Part shown: positions 16,265 through 25,729 of the stretch, in pieces
Layout: the number at the start of each line of letters is the position of its first letter
Position numbering within the stretch: the first letter of the stretch is position 1
NCBI RefSeq assembly: GCF_009720365.1
Contig: NZ_ML769314.1
Coordinates: forward strand, 425,264 to 489,263
Reading direction: 5' to 3'
Length of the DNA stretch: 64,000 nt
From: Catellatospora paridis
GTDB lineage: Bacteria > Actinomycetota > Actinomycetes > Mycobacteriales > Micromonosporaceae
Notes under the pieces: model-generated
The model's input: the letters and a program-made list of their open reading frames with translations, nothing else
The model's database searches: none
Told to the model about the DNA's origin: nothing
Program-made: the position numbers and the translations under genes

Positions 16265-17362
16265 CTATTCGGCGTACTTCGCGGCCGCCGCGGCGGCGAT
16301 CCAGCGCTCCAGCACGGCCGACGCCGCGCCGGAGTCGACGGCCTCGGCGGCGCGGCGCATGTTCGCGTGCAGCGCGTCGGTCAGCTCCTCGACGAGGGTG
16401 TCCGGGTCGGCGGGGCCCACGCCCTTGACCGCCCAGTCGTGGGCGGTCAGCCCGGTAGCCGTGTTGACCAGGACGGCGTCGCGCACCGGGCCGGTCTCCC
16501 CGCCCAGCAGGCGGCGCACCACCTCGGCGTTGAGCGACACGTCGCCGCCGCGCAGGTCGCCCGCGGCGGATCGGGCCACACCGAGGTCGGCGGCGTCGAC
16601 GGTGAGTGGGGTGACCTGCCCGCCACGAGCCACCCAGAGGCGCGTCGGGGCGGCGGTGGTGAACTCGTCCAGGCCGTCCTCGCCGCACAGCACCAGGACC
16701 GTGTCACCGCGATCGGCGAACACCTGCGCCATGACCCCGGCCATCCGGACGTCGGCGCAGCCGATCGCGCCCGCGCGCGGCCGGGCGGGGTTGGTCAGCG
16801 GGCCGAGGAAGTTGAACGCGGTGGGCACACCCAGCTCGCGGCGCACCCCGCCGGCGTGGCGCAGGCCCTGGTGGAACGTGGCGGCGAAGCAGAACGTGAT
16901 GCCGGCCTCCTCGGCGACGGCGGACACCTGCTCCGGGGTGAGGTCCAGTGGGATGCCCAGGAACTCCAGCACGTCGGCGGTGCCGCAGGAGGAGGATGCG
17001 GCCCGGTTGCCGTGCTTGACCACGCGGGCCCCGGCGCCGGCGGCCACGATCGCCGACATCGTCGAGATGTTGACCGTGTGCGCCTGGTCGCCGCCGGTGC
17101 CGACCACGTCCAGGGTGGCGCTGCGCTGCTCGTCGGTCTGCGGCAGCGGGGCCGCGTTCGCCAGCATCGTCGCGACCAGGCCGGACACCTCGCCGGCGGT
17201 CTCGCCCTTGGCCCGCAGCAGCAGCGCGAACCCGGCGATCTGCGCCGGTGTCGCCACGCCCGACATGATCTCGCCCATGGCCCAGGCCGTGTCGTCCGGC
17301 GTGAGCTCCTCCCGGCGCAGCAGCGCACCGAGCAGGTGGGGCCAGGTGTTCCGGTCGCCCAT
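16265..17362 (-). CDS. trpD: Anthranilate phosphoribosyltransferase (TrpD)
   Basis: Second step of tryptophan synthesis, joining anthranilate to PRPP. The protein has 365 residues with the PRPP-binding [16 protein letters not shown], the [12 protein letters not shown] loop and GPLTNPARP. The start is the ATG at 17362 with GGAGG four bases upstream. Other trp genes are absent; solitary trpD next to ctaE/qcr genes is also seen in mycobacteria (from memory). The ATG is 37 bases after the stop of the receiver-like gene upstream, so the two may be co-transcribed. Confidence 0.95.
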   Translation of the reverse strand: MGDRNTWPHLLGALLRREELTPDDTAWAMGEIMSGVATPAQIAGFALLLRAKGETAGEVSGLVATMLANAAPLPQTDEQRSATLDVVGTGGDQAHTVNISTMSAIVAAGAGARVVKHGNRAASSSCGTADVLEFLGIPLDLTPEQVSAVAEEAGITFCFAATFHQGLRHAGGVRRELGVPTAFNFLGPLTNPARPRAGAIGCADVRMAGVMAQVFADRGDTVLVLCGEDGLDEFTTAAPTRLWVARGGQVTPLTVDAADLGVARSAAGDLRGGDVSLNAEVVRRLLGGETGPVRDAVLVNTATGLTAHDWAVKGVGPADPDTLVEELTDALHANMRRAAEAVDSGAASAVLERWIAAAAAAKYAE

Positions 17363-17403
17363 CGGGCCTCCAGGGGTGAAGGGCGTGGCGCGCGGTGCTC
17401 TCG

Positions 17404-17799
17404 TCAGGCGGCCACGACGTAGTCGTCGTTCAGGAGCGGAGCGATGACCTTCGCGGTCTCGATCGGGTCGAGCGGGTGCATCAGCGTCGCGTCGACGCGG
17501 GCGTACGCCGCCAGCCAGCGGTCGGCCGAGCGGGCGATGACGACACAGCAGGGCGGGCACTCGTCGATCTCGTCCTTGAGCTGACGCGCCACGCCCAGGC
17601 CACCGCCCGGAGTCGCCTCGCCGTCCAGCACCAGCAGATCGATCTCGTAGTCGTCCACGAGCTTGACGCACTCGCCGTAGGTGGACGCCTCGACGAACTC
17701 GACCTCGAGGTCGGGTGCCGGGTGCTCGCCGATGGCCAGTCGCATCCGGTCGCGGACCTGCGGGTCGTCGCTGTAGAGCAGGACGGTCTTGGTACTCAT
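17404..17799 (-). CDS. Stand-alone receiver-like protein
   Basis: Single CheY-like domain of 131 residues with no output domain. The acidic pair (D11, D12) and the phospho-acceptor (D59 in LLVLDGEA) are present. The conserved Lys near the C-terminus is His (LMHPLDP, H108), so phosphorylation chemistry may be altered. It overlaps the CtaG-like gene by ATGA (17796-17799) and precedes trpD, which ties it to oxidase assembly by position only. Possible roles are a phosphate-independent adaptor or a regulator of the neighbouring operon. Confidence 0.8.
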   Translation of the reverse strand: MSTKTVLLYSDDPQVRDRMRLAIGEHPAPDLEVEFVEASTYGECVKLVDDYEIDLLVLDGEATPGGGLGVARQLKDEIDECPPCCVVIARSADRWLAAYARVDATLMHPLDPIETAKVIAPLLNDDYVVAA

Positions 17800-18836
17800 G
17801 CGCTCATCCTAAGCGGTGAAGTGATCTCGTGGTCGTGCGGTGCGCCGTCCGCGTCGGCCTGTGCCGACCCGGCCGCCGTACCGGCCGCCGACCCGGCCGC
17901 TGCGGCGGCCTCGGCGGCGGCCTGCGCGGCCTCCTCGCGGTCGAGTTGGCGGTCGATGCGGGCGGCCTCCTGGCGGGACTGCTTGATCCACTGGACGACG
18001 AGGACCGCGAGCATGGTGACCGAGACGAGCTCGCCGCCCGCCCACAGCACGCCGCCCGCGGTCACCTGGTCGGCCCAGGGGTCCATCCAGGACAGGTTCA
18101 GCGATGGATACCAGTCGCCGCCGAGGAGGTTCTTCTGCTGCATGATGGTGAGCCCGAGCACGGTGTGAAACGGGACACTCAACAGCATCAGCAGCGCGCG
18201 GGCCGGATACGGCCAGCGTCCCGGCAGCGGGTCGCGGCCCAGCAGGGGCCAGAAGAACAGGCAGCCGGTGGCGATGAAGTGCGCATGCATGACTTCGTGC
18301 AGCCACTCGTGCCGCAGGGTCTGCTCGTACAGGCTGGTGAAATACAGCGCGAACGGGTTGGCCACGAAGATGCCGAACGCGACCAGCGGGAACGCCAGCA
18401 CCGCGGCGACCTTGCTGTGCAGCGCCGCCAGCAGGGTGCGGCGGGGGCGCGCGGGCAGCGTACGCAGGGCGAGCGTCACCGGCGCGCCCAGCGCCAGGAA
18501 GATCGGCGCGACCATGGACAGCGCCATGTGCTGCAGCATGTGCACCGACAGCAGTGTGGTGTCGTAGCCGCCGATGCCGCTCACCGTGACCAGGGCCAGC
18601 GTGCCCAGGCCGGGGCCGAGGAAGGCGATGGTGCGGCCCACCGGCCACCGGTCGCCGCGCATGCGCAGCCGGTGCGTTCCGTAGAGATAAAGCGCACCCG
18701 CCAGCAGCAGACCGACCGCGAGCCACGAGTCGAGCCGGGCCCCGGTCACCAGGGTCGCCACCGTGAACGGCGGAGTCTCCGCGGTCAAGGTCGCAACGTT
18801 CGAGGTCAGCGCGATGAAATGATCGACAGGCGGCAC
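17796..18836 (-). CDS. Cytochrome c oxidase assembly protein, CtaG-like (Caa3_CtaG)
   Basis: Integral membrane protein of 346 residues with about seven helices, of the caa3_CtaG family linked to aa3 oxidase assembly and copper delivery. Conserved His appear in [21 protein letters not shown] and in [16 protein letters not shown]. The Ala-rich cytosolic tail ends in a HDHE motif. Tandem GTG codons occur at 18839 and 18836. The second is preferred because TAGCCT (minus strand, 18843-18848) then lies six bases upstream, the leaderless spacing seen across this window. It is divergent from ctaE, in line with its role. Confidence 0.88.
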   Translation of the reverse strand: MPPVDHFIALTSNVATLTAETPPFTVATLVTGARLDSWLAVGLLLAGALYLYGTHRLRMRGDRWPVGRTIAFLGPGLGTLALVTVSGIGGYDTTLLSVHMLQHMALSMVAPIFLALGAPVTLALRTLPARPRRTLLAALHSKVAAVLAFPLVAFGIFVANPFALYFTSLYEQTLRHEWLHEVMHAHFIATGCLFFWPLLGRDPLPGRWPYPARALLMLLSVPFHTVLGLTIMQQKNLLGGDWYPSLNLSWMDPWADQVTAGGVLWAGGELVSVTMLAVLVVQWIKQSRQEAARIDRQLDREEAAQAAAEAAAAAGSAAGTAAGSAQADADGAPHDHEITSPLRMSA

Positions 18837-18944
18837 CACCCGAGGCTAGACCGTCGGCGGCGGCGGCACTTCGCCGGGTCGCGACACGCCGCCAACCAGG
18901 CACCCCGACGCTCACCGATGCAGGTAGGGGGCAATAATGACCGC

Positions 18945-19550
18945 GTGACTGCCGCCTCAGCCATCGACAAGAGCAGGATCCACTCCCTGACCAGGCCCAA
19001 CATGGTCAGCGTCGGGACGATCGTGTGGCTCTCCAGCGAACTCATGTTCTTCGCAGCGCTTTTCGCGATGTTCTTCGCGATCCGCGCCGCGGACTACGAC
19101 CAGTGGATCCAGCACTCCCACGTGCTCAATCTCCCGTACGCCGTGTTCTTCACGACGATCCTGGTGCTGTCTTCCATCACCTGCCAGATCGGCGTGCTGC
19201 GCGCAGAGCGGGGTGACGTGTACGGGCTGCGGCTCTGGTTCACCATCACGTTCCTGATGGGCCTGACGTTCGTGCTCGGCCAGGTGAACGAGTACCGCGT
19301 GCTGGTCAGCGAGGGCATCAAGATCAACGCTGACGGGTTCGGGTCGATGTTCTACCTGACCACGGGCTTCCACGGCCTGCACGTGACAGGCGGTCTGATC
19401 GCCTTCATCATCTTTATGATCCGCACCACCATGGGACGGTTCACGCCGGCGCAGGCGACCTCGGCGATCGTGGTGTCGTACTACTGGCACTTCGTCGACG
19501 TGGTCTGGGTCGGCCTCTTCTTCATGATCTACCTGCTGGAGCGGATGTGA
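18945..19550 (+). CDS. ctaE: Cytochrome c oxidase subunit III (CtaE)
   Basis: Subunit III of the aa3 oxidase, 201 residues and five membrane helices, as in short actinobacterial forms. It shows the blocks [33 protein letters not shown] and the C-terminal [16 protein letters not shown], all typical. GTG start at 18945 with AGGGGGC upstream; an ATG at 18938 reads into an immediate stop. It heads the ctaE-qcrC-qcrA-qcrB operon, whose products form the bc1-aa3 supercomplex. Its stop overlaps the qcrC start. Confidence 0.95.
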   Translation: MTAASAIDKSRIHSLTRPNMVSVGTIVWLSSELMFFAALFAMFFAIRAADYDQWIQHSHVLNLPYAVFFTTILVLSSITCQIGVLRAERGDVYGLRLWFTITFLMGLTFVLGQVNEYRVLVSEGIKINADGFGSMFYLTTGFHGLHVTGGLIAFIIFMIRTTMGRFTPAQATSAIVVSYYWHFVDVVWVGLFFMIYLLERM

Positions 19551-20371
19551 GCTCGGCCATGACACCAGACACCCCACGCCCGGCGGCGGGTGCGCCCAAG
19601 CAGCGCGGCCGAGCACGCCGGCGGCTGAACTCGGCGCTGCGCATGTTCGCCGCGCTGGTCTTCGCGGGCGGCATCTACGCGATCGTCGCGCCCGGCGGAG
19701 CCCAGGGCGCCGCCCCGCTCACCCCGGCCGCCGAGGCCGGCAAGGCGCTGTACGACGTGAGCTGCATTACCTGCCACGGCGCGAACGCGCAGGGCGTGCC
19801 CGGCCGCGGTCCGAGCCTGATCGGCGTCGGTTCTGCGGCCGTCGAGTTCCAGGTGGAGACGGGCCGCATGCCGGCCGCCCGCCAGGAGGCGCAGGCCGAG
19901 CGCAAGGACCCGCAATACACCGTGGACCAGGCCCGGCAGCTCGGTGCGTTCATCCAGGAGCTGGGCGGCGGCCCTCAGCTCCCGGAGGGCGAGGACTTCG
20001 CGTCCAAGGGCGACATCGCCCGCGGCGGTGAGCTGTACCGGATCAACTGCTCGTCCTGCCACGCCTTCTCCGGCGGCGGCGGCGCGCTGTCCAGCGGCAA
20101 GTTCGCCCCGAGCCTGGAGCCGGCCACCGACCGGCAGATCTACGCGGCGATGCTCACCGGACCGCAGAACATGCCGGTCTTCGGTGACAACGAACTGTCG
20201 CCGCAGGACAAGTTCGACATCATCGCCTACGTGCAGAACCTGAAGACCGACAGCGACCCGGGCGGCTGGGGCCTCGGCCGGTTCGGCCCGGTCACCGAGG
20301 GCCTGGCCATCTTCCTGGTCGGCGTCGTGGCTCTGGTTTTCGCAGCGCTGTGGATTGCGGGTAAGTCATGA
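19547..20371 (+). CDS. qcrC: Dihaem cytochrome c subunit QcrC
   Basis: Menaquinol-cytochrome c reductase cytochrome cc, 274 residues. A basic N-terminus precedes a signal-anchor helix ([17 protein letters not shown]). Two c-haem sites follow, CITCH at 73-77 and CSSCH at 168-172, each with a downstream Met ligand candidate (GRMPA, QNMPVF). A C-terminal anchor helix ends the protein. Two haems in one protein let it pass electrons straight to CuA of CtaC without a soluble cytochrome c. The GTG start overlaps the ctaE stop (GTGA), and the stop overlaps qcrA (ATGA). Confidence 0.95.
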   Translation: MSSAMTPDTPRPAAGAPKQRGRARRRLNSALRMFAALVFAGGIYAIVAPGGAQGAAPLTPAAEAGKALYDVSCITCHGANAQGVPGRGPSLIGVGSAAVEFQVETGRMPAARQEAQAERKDPQYTVDQARQLGAFIQELGGGPQLPEGEDFASKGDIARGGELYRINCSSCHAFSGGGGALSSGKFAPSLEPATDRQIYAAMLTGPQNMPVFGDNELSPQDKFDIIAYVQNLKTDSDPGGWGLGRFGPVTEGLAIFLVGVVALVFAALWIAGKS

Positions 20372-21444
20372 GTGACACGAACACCCAGGTGCGCGACGCC
20401 GCGGGCGTCGACCTGGACAATCCGAACCTGACCCGGTTCGACATCGTGCGCGAGGGCGCGCGGCGCGACGGCGTGGAGATCGTCCACTACGAGGCGCAGT
20501 ACCCGCCGGGCTCGAAGGGCGAGCGGCGCATGACCCGCATCGTCGCCTTCTTCTTCCTGCTCACCGGCATCATGTCGACGCTGTTCGTGATCGCCTTCAT
20601 CTGGTGGCCGTGGGAGTACCAGCTCGGCCCGCACGCCAGCAAGTACTACACCCCGGTTCTCGGCCTGACCCTGGGCCTGGCCCTGGTCGGCGTCGGTCTG
20701 GGCATCCTGACCTGGGGCAAGAAGCTGCTCCCGCACGAGATCGCGATCCAGGAGCGGCACGACGGCCCGTCGTCGCCGGAGGAGCAGAAGCTCACCGGCA
20801 CCACCCTGCAGTACCTCGGCGACGAGATGGGCCTGGGCCGGCGTCCGATCCTGAAGTGGTCGCTGCTCGGCCTGGCCCCGCTGGGCCTGGCGGCCGCGGC
20901 CGTGCCGATCGGCGCCCTCATCAAGGACCCGCACCACCCGGACATCCTGTTCAAGACGGGCTTCGCGGGCGCCACGCCGCAGAACCCGATCCGGCTGATG
21001 CACGACGACGGCACGCTGGTGCGGCCCGAGGAGGTGAGCACCGGTGGTCAGATCACGGTGTTCCCGAACATCCCGGGCGGAGCCACCAACCACTACGCCG
21101 ACTCGCCGACGCTGCTCATCCACCTCCGGGAGGACGACGCGGCGAAGCTGAACGGCCAGCTGTACACGCTCAACCAGGGCAGCACCTGGAGCAGCTTCGT
21201 GGCCTACTCGAAGATCTGCACCCACGCGGGTTGCCCGGCGAGCCTGTACGAGCAGCAGACCAACCGTCTGCTCTGCCCGTGCCACCAGTCCCAGTTCCTC
21301 ATCACCGACAACGCCCGGCCGATCTTCGGCCCGGCGACGCGGTCCCTGCCCATGCTGCCCATCAGCGTGGACAAGGAGGGCTTCCTCGTGGCGACCGGCG
21401 ACTACAAGGTGCCGGTCGGGCCGGCGTTCTGGGAGAAGGACTGA
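20368..21444 (+). CDS. qcrA: Rieske iron-sulfur subunit QcrA
   Basis: Menaquinol-cytochrome c reductase Rieske protein, 358 residues, longer than proteobacterial forms because actinobacterial QcrA has three N-terminal membrane helices. Cluster ligands are C284 and H286 in CTHAGCP and C303 and H306 in CPCHQSQF, with C289 and C305 forming the disulfide. The ATG overlaps the qcrC stop by four bases. It acts at the periplasmic face of the membrane and receives electrons from menaquinol at the QcrB Qo site. Confidence 0.96.
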   Translation: MSDTNTQVRDAAGVDLDNPNLTRFDIVREGARRDGVEIVHYEAQYPPGSKGERRMTRIVAFFFLLTGIMSTLFVIAFIWWPWEYQLGPHASKYYTPVLGLTLGLALVGVGLGILTWGKKLLPHEIAIQERHDGPSSPEEQKLTGTTLQYLGDEMGLGRRPILKWSLLGLAPLGLAAAAVPIGALIKDPHHPDILFKTGFAGATPQNPIRLMHDDGTLVRPEEVSTGGQITVFPNIPGGATNHYADSPTLLIHLREDDAAKLNGQLYTLNQGSTWSSFVAYSKICTHAGCPASLYEQQTNRLLCPCHQSQFLITDNARPIFGPATRSLPMLPISVDKEGFLVATGDYKVPVGPAFWEKD

Positions 21445-21446
21445 CC

Positions 21447-23033
21447 ATGAAGCGTCGCAAGGTTGACTTGAAGGCCCTGCCGGGCAAGACCGCGCAGGAG
21501 GTGGACACCCGGCTGCCGGTCGCGACCCCGTTGCGCGGCATGCTGAACAAGGTGTTCCCCGACCACTGGTCGTTCCTGCTGGGCGAGATCGCGCTGTTCT
21601 CGTTCATCATCCTGCTGCTGACCGGCACGTTCCTCGCGCTGTTCTTCGAGCCCTCGCTGCAGGAGGTGCACTACGACGGCTCGTACCTGCCGCTGCAGGG
21701 CGTGGGCATGTCGCGGGCGTACGAGACGGCGCTGGACCTGTCGTTCGACGTGCGCGGCGGCCTGATCATGCGGCAGATGCACCACTGGGCGGCGCTGCTG
21801 TTCATGGCCGCGATCGTGGTGCACATGTTCCGGATCTTCATGACGGGCGCGTTCCGCAAGCCGCGTGAGCTCAACTGGATCATCGGCCTGAGCATGTTCT
21901 GGCTGGGCTTCACCGAGGGCTTCGCCGGCTACTCGCTGCCCGACGACGCGCTGTCCGGCACCGGCCTGCGCATCGCCTCGGCGATCATGCTGTCCATCCC
22001 GGTGATCGGCTCCTGGGTGACCACGTCGCTGTTCGGCGGCGAGTTCCCCGGCGAGATCATCCTGTCCCGGCTGTACATCCTGCACGTGTTCCTGCTGCCG
22101 CTGATCCTGCTCGCGCTGGTCAGCATCCACCTGGGTCTGGTCTTCGTGCAGAAGCACACCCAGTGGCCGGGCCCGGGCCGGACGAACAAGAACGTGGTCG
22201 GCGAGCGCTTCGTGCCGCGCTACGTCATCAAGCAGGGCGGCTTCTTCATGCTCGTCTTCGCGGTCATCGCGCTGATGGGCGGCCTGTTCCAGATCAACCC
22301 GATCTGGCTGTTCGGCCCGTACGAGGCCGCGGTGGTGTCCGCGGGCAGCCAGCCCGACTGGTACGTCATGTTCCTCGACGGCTCGACCCGTCTGATGCCC
22401 GCCTGGGACATCAGGGTCCTCGGATACAACATCCCACCGCTGTTCTGGCCGACCGTGGTGCTGCCAGGCATCCTGTCAGTCCTGCCGATGGCGTATCCGT
22501 GGATCGAACGGCGCTGGAAGAAGGACTACGAGTCGCACAACCTGCTGCAGCGTCCGCGTGACGTGCCGGACCGCACCGGTCTGGCCGCCATGGCGCTGGC
22601 GTTCTACCTGGTGCTGACGATCTCCGGCGGCAACGACATCGTCGCCGACAAGTTCCACATCAGCCTGAACGCGATGACCTGGGCGGGCCGCATCGGCATC
22701 CTGATCCTGCCGCCGCTGGCGTACTACTTCGCCCGCCGTCTCTCACTCGGGCTCCAGCAGCACGACCGCGAGGTGCTGGCGCACGGCGTCGAGACCGGCA
22801 TCATCAAGCGGCTGCCGGACGGGCGGTTCGTCGAGGTGCACCAGCCGCTGGTCGCTCCCGACGAGCACGGCCACACCGACCTGCCGTACGTCGGCTGGAC
22901 AGTGCCGAAGAAGATGAACCGCCTCGGCGCGCTGGGGCCGGCCGTCCGCGGCTTCTTCCGGCCGATCGAGCAGCCGGCACCGCCGCAGCAGGAGGAGCAG
23001 CCGCGCGAGGAAGTCACCTCCGGCAAACCCTGA
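21447..23033 (+). CDS. qcrB: Cytochrome b subunit QcrB
   Basis: Quinol-oxidising b-type cytochrome, 528 residues. It includes RQMHHWAALLFMAAIVVHMFRIF with haem-ligating His, the second His pair in LSRLYILHVFLLPLILLALVSIHL (split here by helix turns), and a PDWY motif (SQPDWYVMFLDG) in place of the PEWY of the mitochondrial Qo site. The C-terminal part carries extra helices and a Pro/Gln/Glu tail. It starts 3 bases after the qcrA stop. It is the target of drugs such as telacebec in mycobacteria (general knowledge of the family). Confidence 0.96.
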   Translation: MKRRKVDLKALPGKTAQEVDTRLPVATPLRGMLNKVFPDHWSFLLGEIALFSFIILLLTGTFLALFFEPSLQEVHYDGSYLPLQGVGMSRAYETALDLSFDVRGGLIMRQMHHWAALLFMAAIVVHMFRIFMTGAFRKPRELNWIIGLSMFWLGFTEGFAGYSLPDDALSGTGLRIASAIMLSIPVIGSWVTTSLFGGEFPGEIILSRLYILHVFLLPLILLALVSIHLGLVFVQKHTQWPGPGRTNKNVVGERFVPRYVIKQGGFFMLVFAVIALMGGLFQINPIWLFGPYEAAVVSAGSQPDWYVMFLDGSTRLMPAWDIRVLGYNIPPLFWPTVVLPGILSVLPMAYPWIERRWKKDYESHNLLQRPRDVPDRTGLAAMALAFYLVLTISGGNDIVADKFHISLNAMTWAGRIGILILPPLAYYFARRLSLGLQQHDREVLAHGVETGIIKRLPDGRFVEVHQPLVAPDEHGHTDLPYVGWTVPKKMNRLGALGPAVRGFFRPIEQPAPPQQEEQPREEVTSGKP

Positions 23034-23047
23034 TCCGGCAACGGTTT

Positions 23048-23091
23048 CACGACGAAGGGGCATCCGCCACGGCGGGTGCCCCTTCGTCGTG
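23048..23091 (+). terminator. qcr operon terminator
   Basis: Strong stem with CACGACGAAGGGGCA and its complement TGCCCCTTCGTCGTG, 15 bases past the qcrB stop. It ends the ctaE-qcrCAB operon. Confidence 0.8.
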
Positions 23092-23203
23092 CCGGGCGGT
23101 CGCGTGGGCACGGTCACACGGGTGTACGCGCCGTTCCGGACGGATCTTGAAGGCGCGCCATGGCATAGTCGTGACTCGTTCGACCCACCCCAGGAGGCAG
23201 TAC

Positions 23204-23383
23204 ATGTTCACGGCATACCAGGACGGCAACCGCGGCACGGGCACCGCACCGGCAGTGCGCAGGCCCGCCGTTCCGCAGGGTGTCGCCCGGCACGCGATCT
23301 TCAACCGCGCGTGGTCCGTGAACTGCTGCGCGTCGACGCACACCGGCACGGGCTGCCGCCCGATGTCGCTCATGCCCCGCTGA
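23204..23383 (+). CDS. 59-residue Cys-containing peptide upstream of a P450
   Basis: Small gene not resembling any family I recognise. It has an ideal AGGAGG site seven bases before the ATG and nearly all third codon positions are G or C, so it is very likely translated. The first half is polar and Pro/Arg-rich. The second half holds an aromatic stretch (IFNRAWSV) and a Cys/Ser/Thr-rich end, NCCASTHTGTGC, with three Cys. There is no signal peptide. The next gene, 94 bases on, is a P450 with its own predicted -10 box. It could be a ribosomal peptide precursor modified by the P450, a metal-binding peptide or a cysteine-sensing leader. None of these is proven. Confidence 0.65.
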   Translation: MFTAYQDGNRGTGTAPAVRRPAVPQGVARHAIFNRAWSVNCCASTHTGTGCRPMSLMPR

Positions 23384-23438
23384 CCCAGGCACACCCACCG
23401 CGCCCCGGCGGCACGGCGTTCGGCGTGCCCGCCCGTCG

Positions 23439-23444
23439 TAGTCT
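23439..23444 (+). promoter_or_regulatory. Predicted -10 box of the P450 gene
   Basis: TAGTCT fits TANNNT, 34 bases before the P450 ATG, and leaves space for the GGGGGAG ribosome binding site. It implies the P450 can be expressed separately from the small peptide gene. Confidence 0.35.
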
Positions 23445-23477
23445 TCGCTCAGGGACGGCGACGATGGGGGAGCGGCG

Positions 23478-24680
23478 ATGCAGGACGCACTGGCGGCGAT
23501 GCAGGCACTGGCCACGACGGCGGGTCGAGCCGATCCCTACCCGCACTACGAGCGGCTGCGCTCGGCCGGGCCGGTGGCGTCGCTGGGCGACGGGTTCGCC
23601 GTCGTCACCGGGTATGCCGAGGCCGACCAGGTGCTGCGGGACGCCTCGTGCCGGGTCACCGACGCCGTCGCGCTGGACCGGGCGATGCCCGGCTGGCGCA
23701 CCGTCGCCTCCTGGCAGTGGCTGAGCCGCACCATGCTGTGGCACAACGCGCCCGACCACACCCGGCTGCGCCGGCTGGCCGGCTCGGCCTTCACCGCCCG
23801 CCGCGTCGCGGCGCTGCGCGCCGACGTCACCGCGCTGGCCGAGGAGCTCATCGAGCCGATCGCGGCCGCGGGCGGGCCGGTGGACTTCATGGACACGGTG
23901 GCGTATCCGCTGCCGGTGTCGGTGATCTGCGCCCTGCTCGGGGTGCCCGCCGCCGACCGGGACTGGTTCCGGCCGCGGGCCCACGACCTGACCCTGGCCC
24001 TGGAGGTGTTCGCGGGCGACCCGCAGGAGCTGGCCCGCGCCGACGCCGCGAGCGACGAGCTGGCGGAGTACTTCGTCGACCTGCTGGCGCGGCGGCAGCG
24101 CGAACCGGGCGACGACATGATCAGTGATCTGCTGGCGGCGGGCGCGGACGGCCGGATCGGCGGCGCGGAACTCGTCGCGCACCTGGTGCTGCTGCTGGTC
24201 GCCGGTTTCGAGACGACCACCAACCTGCTCGGCAACGGCCTGGCCATGCTGCTCGACCGGCCGGAGCACCTGGCCCGGCTGCGCGCGGACCCGGACCTGT
24301 CCCCGGCGTACGTCGAGGAGATGCTGCGCCTGGACCCGCCGGTGCAGGTGACCTCGCGGTACGTCGGACAGGACACCGAGCTGGCCGGAGTCGACCTGCG
24401 CGAAGGCACCGAACTGCTGGTAGTGCTCGCCGCGACGGGACGGGACCCGCGCCGCTTCACCGCGCCGGACAGCTTCCTGCCGGACCGCCCGTCGGTGCCG
24501 TCACTGTCCTTCGGCGCGGGCGCCCACTACTGCCTGGGCGCGCCGCTGGCCCGCCTGGAAGCCCAGGTCGCCTTCCCGCTCCTGCTGGCCAAGCTGCCCC
24601 ACCTGCGCTCCGCGGGCGTGCCCACTCGCCGCGACCGCCTCGGCTTCCGCGGCTACGCCACCCTGCCCATCGCGGCCTGA
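23478..24680 (+). CDS. Cytochrome P450
   Basis: Soluble bacterial class I P450 of 400 residues. Motifs in order are the I-helix oxygen-activation segment LLLVAGFETTTNL, the K-helix EXXR in EEMLRLDPP, and the haem loop FGAGAHYCLGAPLARLE with the proximal Cys. GGGGGAG lies upstream of the ATG. No ferredoxin or reductase gene is near, so it must borrow redox partners. Downstream it converges with an alpha/beta hydrolase. The substrate is unknown. The Cys-containing 59-residue peptide immediately upstream is a possible partner or substrate. Confidence 0.95.
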   Translation: MQDALAAMQALATTAGRADPYPHYERLRSAGPVASLGDGFAVVTGYAEADQVLRDASCRVTDAVALDRAMPGWRTVASWQWLSRTMLWHNAPDHTRLRRLAGSAFTARRVAALRADVTALAEELIEPIAAAGGPVDFMDTVAYPLPVSVICALLGVPAADRDWFRPRAHDLTLALEVFAGDPQELARADAASDELAEYFVDLLARRQREPGDDMISDLLAAGADGRIGGAELVAHLVLLLVAGFETTTNLLGNGLAMLLDRPEHLARLRADPDLSPAYVEEMLRLDPPVQVTSRYVGQDTELAGVDLREGTELLVVLAATGRDPRRFTAPDSFLPDRPSVPSLSFGAGAHYCLGAPLARLEAQVAFPLLLAKLPHLRSAGVPTRRDRLGFRGYATLPIAA

Positions 24681-24706
24681 CGCCCCGCTCCGCCTCTTGA
24701 TCGTCG

Positions 24707-24765
24707 GACTTGCCCGGCACCTGTGCGTATCTTGGGCCCGCATTCGCCCAGGTGCCTGGCAAGTC
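24707..24765. terminator. Inverted repeat between P450 and hydrolase
   Basis: Seventeen-base arms (24707-24723 and 24749-24765) match at 16 positions around a 25-base loop, containing GACTTGCC and GGCAAGTC at the ends. It lies between convergent genes and is probably a bidirectional terminator. Confidence 0.55.
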
Positions 24766-24811
24766 GAAAGACCTTGGTGCGGATCCTGCCCGCGCCGGTC
24801 ACGGCGGGTGG

Positions 24812-25645
24812 TCAGTGGCGGATCGGGAGCCAGGCGGTGATGCGGGGGGCCAGGGCCGCGCCCGCCTTGACCCACTTGAAGTGGTCCAGGGGTGCGGCGG
24901 CGTCGGCGGAACTGAGGTGGTCGCGGCGGACCTTCGCGCCGGTCAGCGCGGCGACCAGGTGGTCGGTGGTCTCCGGCGGGGTGTACTGGTCGTCGTCGAC
25001 GCTGATCGCGAGCACCGGCAGGTCGACCTCGGACAGACCCGCGCCCGCGCCCAGGTGGGCGGGGAACAGGCCGTGGCGGGCGGTGTACGCCCAGTCCTTG
25101 ATGACGCCGCGGGCCTGGCGGCCGCCGAAGCCCCAGCCGGGCCAGACGCGCAGCAGCGCGGAGACGGCGTTGACGAACTGCGTCATGGCCAGCACGCCCA
25201 GCCGCTGCCGGGGGTAGGCGCGCCAGTACGGCAGCCCGACCGCGATCAGGACCAGCCCGTCCACGCTGTGCCCGGCCCCGCGGGCGGCTTCGCGCGCCAG
25301 GTGCAGCACGCAGACCTGGCCGCCGAGCGAGTGTCCGAGCAGGATGGTGCGCCGCCCGGCGCGGTGCTCGGCCAGCGCCTCCAGGACGGCGGCGACGTCG
25401 TCGGCGAGCTCGGTGTAGCCGTACCGGCTGTCCCGGGCAGGGCGCGGCGCGCTCGTGCCGGTGCCGCGCAGGTCGGCCACCGCGACGCCGAGGCCGGCCT
25501 CGTTCAGCGAGTGCGCGAAGCGGGTGTAGTAGCCGGCCGGCACGCCCATCGCCGGGAAGATGACGACCAGGGGTGCGTCGGGGGCCTGCGCCGGGTGGAG
25601 CTGGACGCCGAGCCGGTCGCTGCCGCGGTCCACGGTGAGCTGCAT
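24812..25645 (-). CDS. Alpha/beta-fold hydrolase
   Basis: Serine hydrolase of 277 residues, probably cytosolic. It shows the oxyanion region FPAMGVPAGYY, VADLRGTGTSA, and the nucleophile elbow LLGHSLGGQ. The acid is likely in ISVDDDQYTP and the His in LDHFKW. Resembles family members annotated as alpha/beta hydrolase with an N-terminal DUF1749-like lid, but no substrate can be named. TAGGCT read on the minus strand lies six bases before the ATG, suggesting a leaderless transcript separate from the Lrp-like gene upstream. Confidence 0.88.
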   Translation of the reverse strand: MQLTVDRGSDRLGVQLHPAQAPDAPLVVIFPAMGVPAGYYTRFAHSLNEAGLGVAVADLRGTGTSAPRPARDSRYGYTELADDVAAVLEALAEHRAGRRTILLGHSLGGQVCVLHLAREAARGAGHSVDGLVLIAVGLPYWRAYPRQRLGVLAMTQFVNAVSALLRVWPGWGFGGRQARGVIKDWAYTARHGLFPAHLGAGAGLSEVDLPVLAISVDDDQYTPPETTDHLVAALTGAKVRRDHLSSADAAAPLDHFKWVKAGAALAPRITAWLPIRH

Positions 25646-25651
25646 GGCAGC

Positions 25652-25657
25652 AGCCTA
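25652..25657 (-). promoter_or_regulatory. Predicted -10 box, leaderless hydrolase gene
   Basis: TAGGCT on the minus strand, six bases before the ATG at 25645 and without a ribosome binding site between. Confidence 0.45.
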
Positions 25658-25729
25658 GACCGCGACGTTACTCACAAGTAAGAAGCGTCGGGTGTGACGC
25701 GGGCCGCTCCGCGAGGGTCACGCGCGCGC

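Noticed and set aside
20604-21446. N-terminal extension of QcrB in the same frame
   Set aside because: It overlaps qcrA completely. Family members start at the ATG at 21447.
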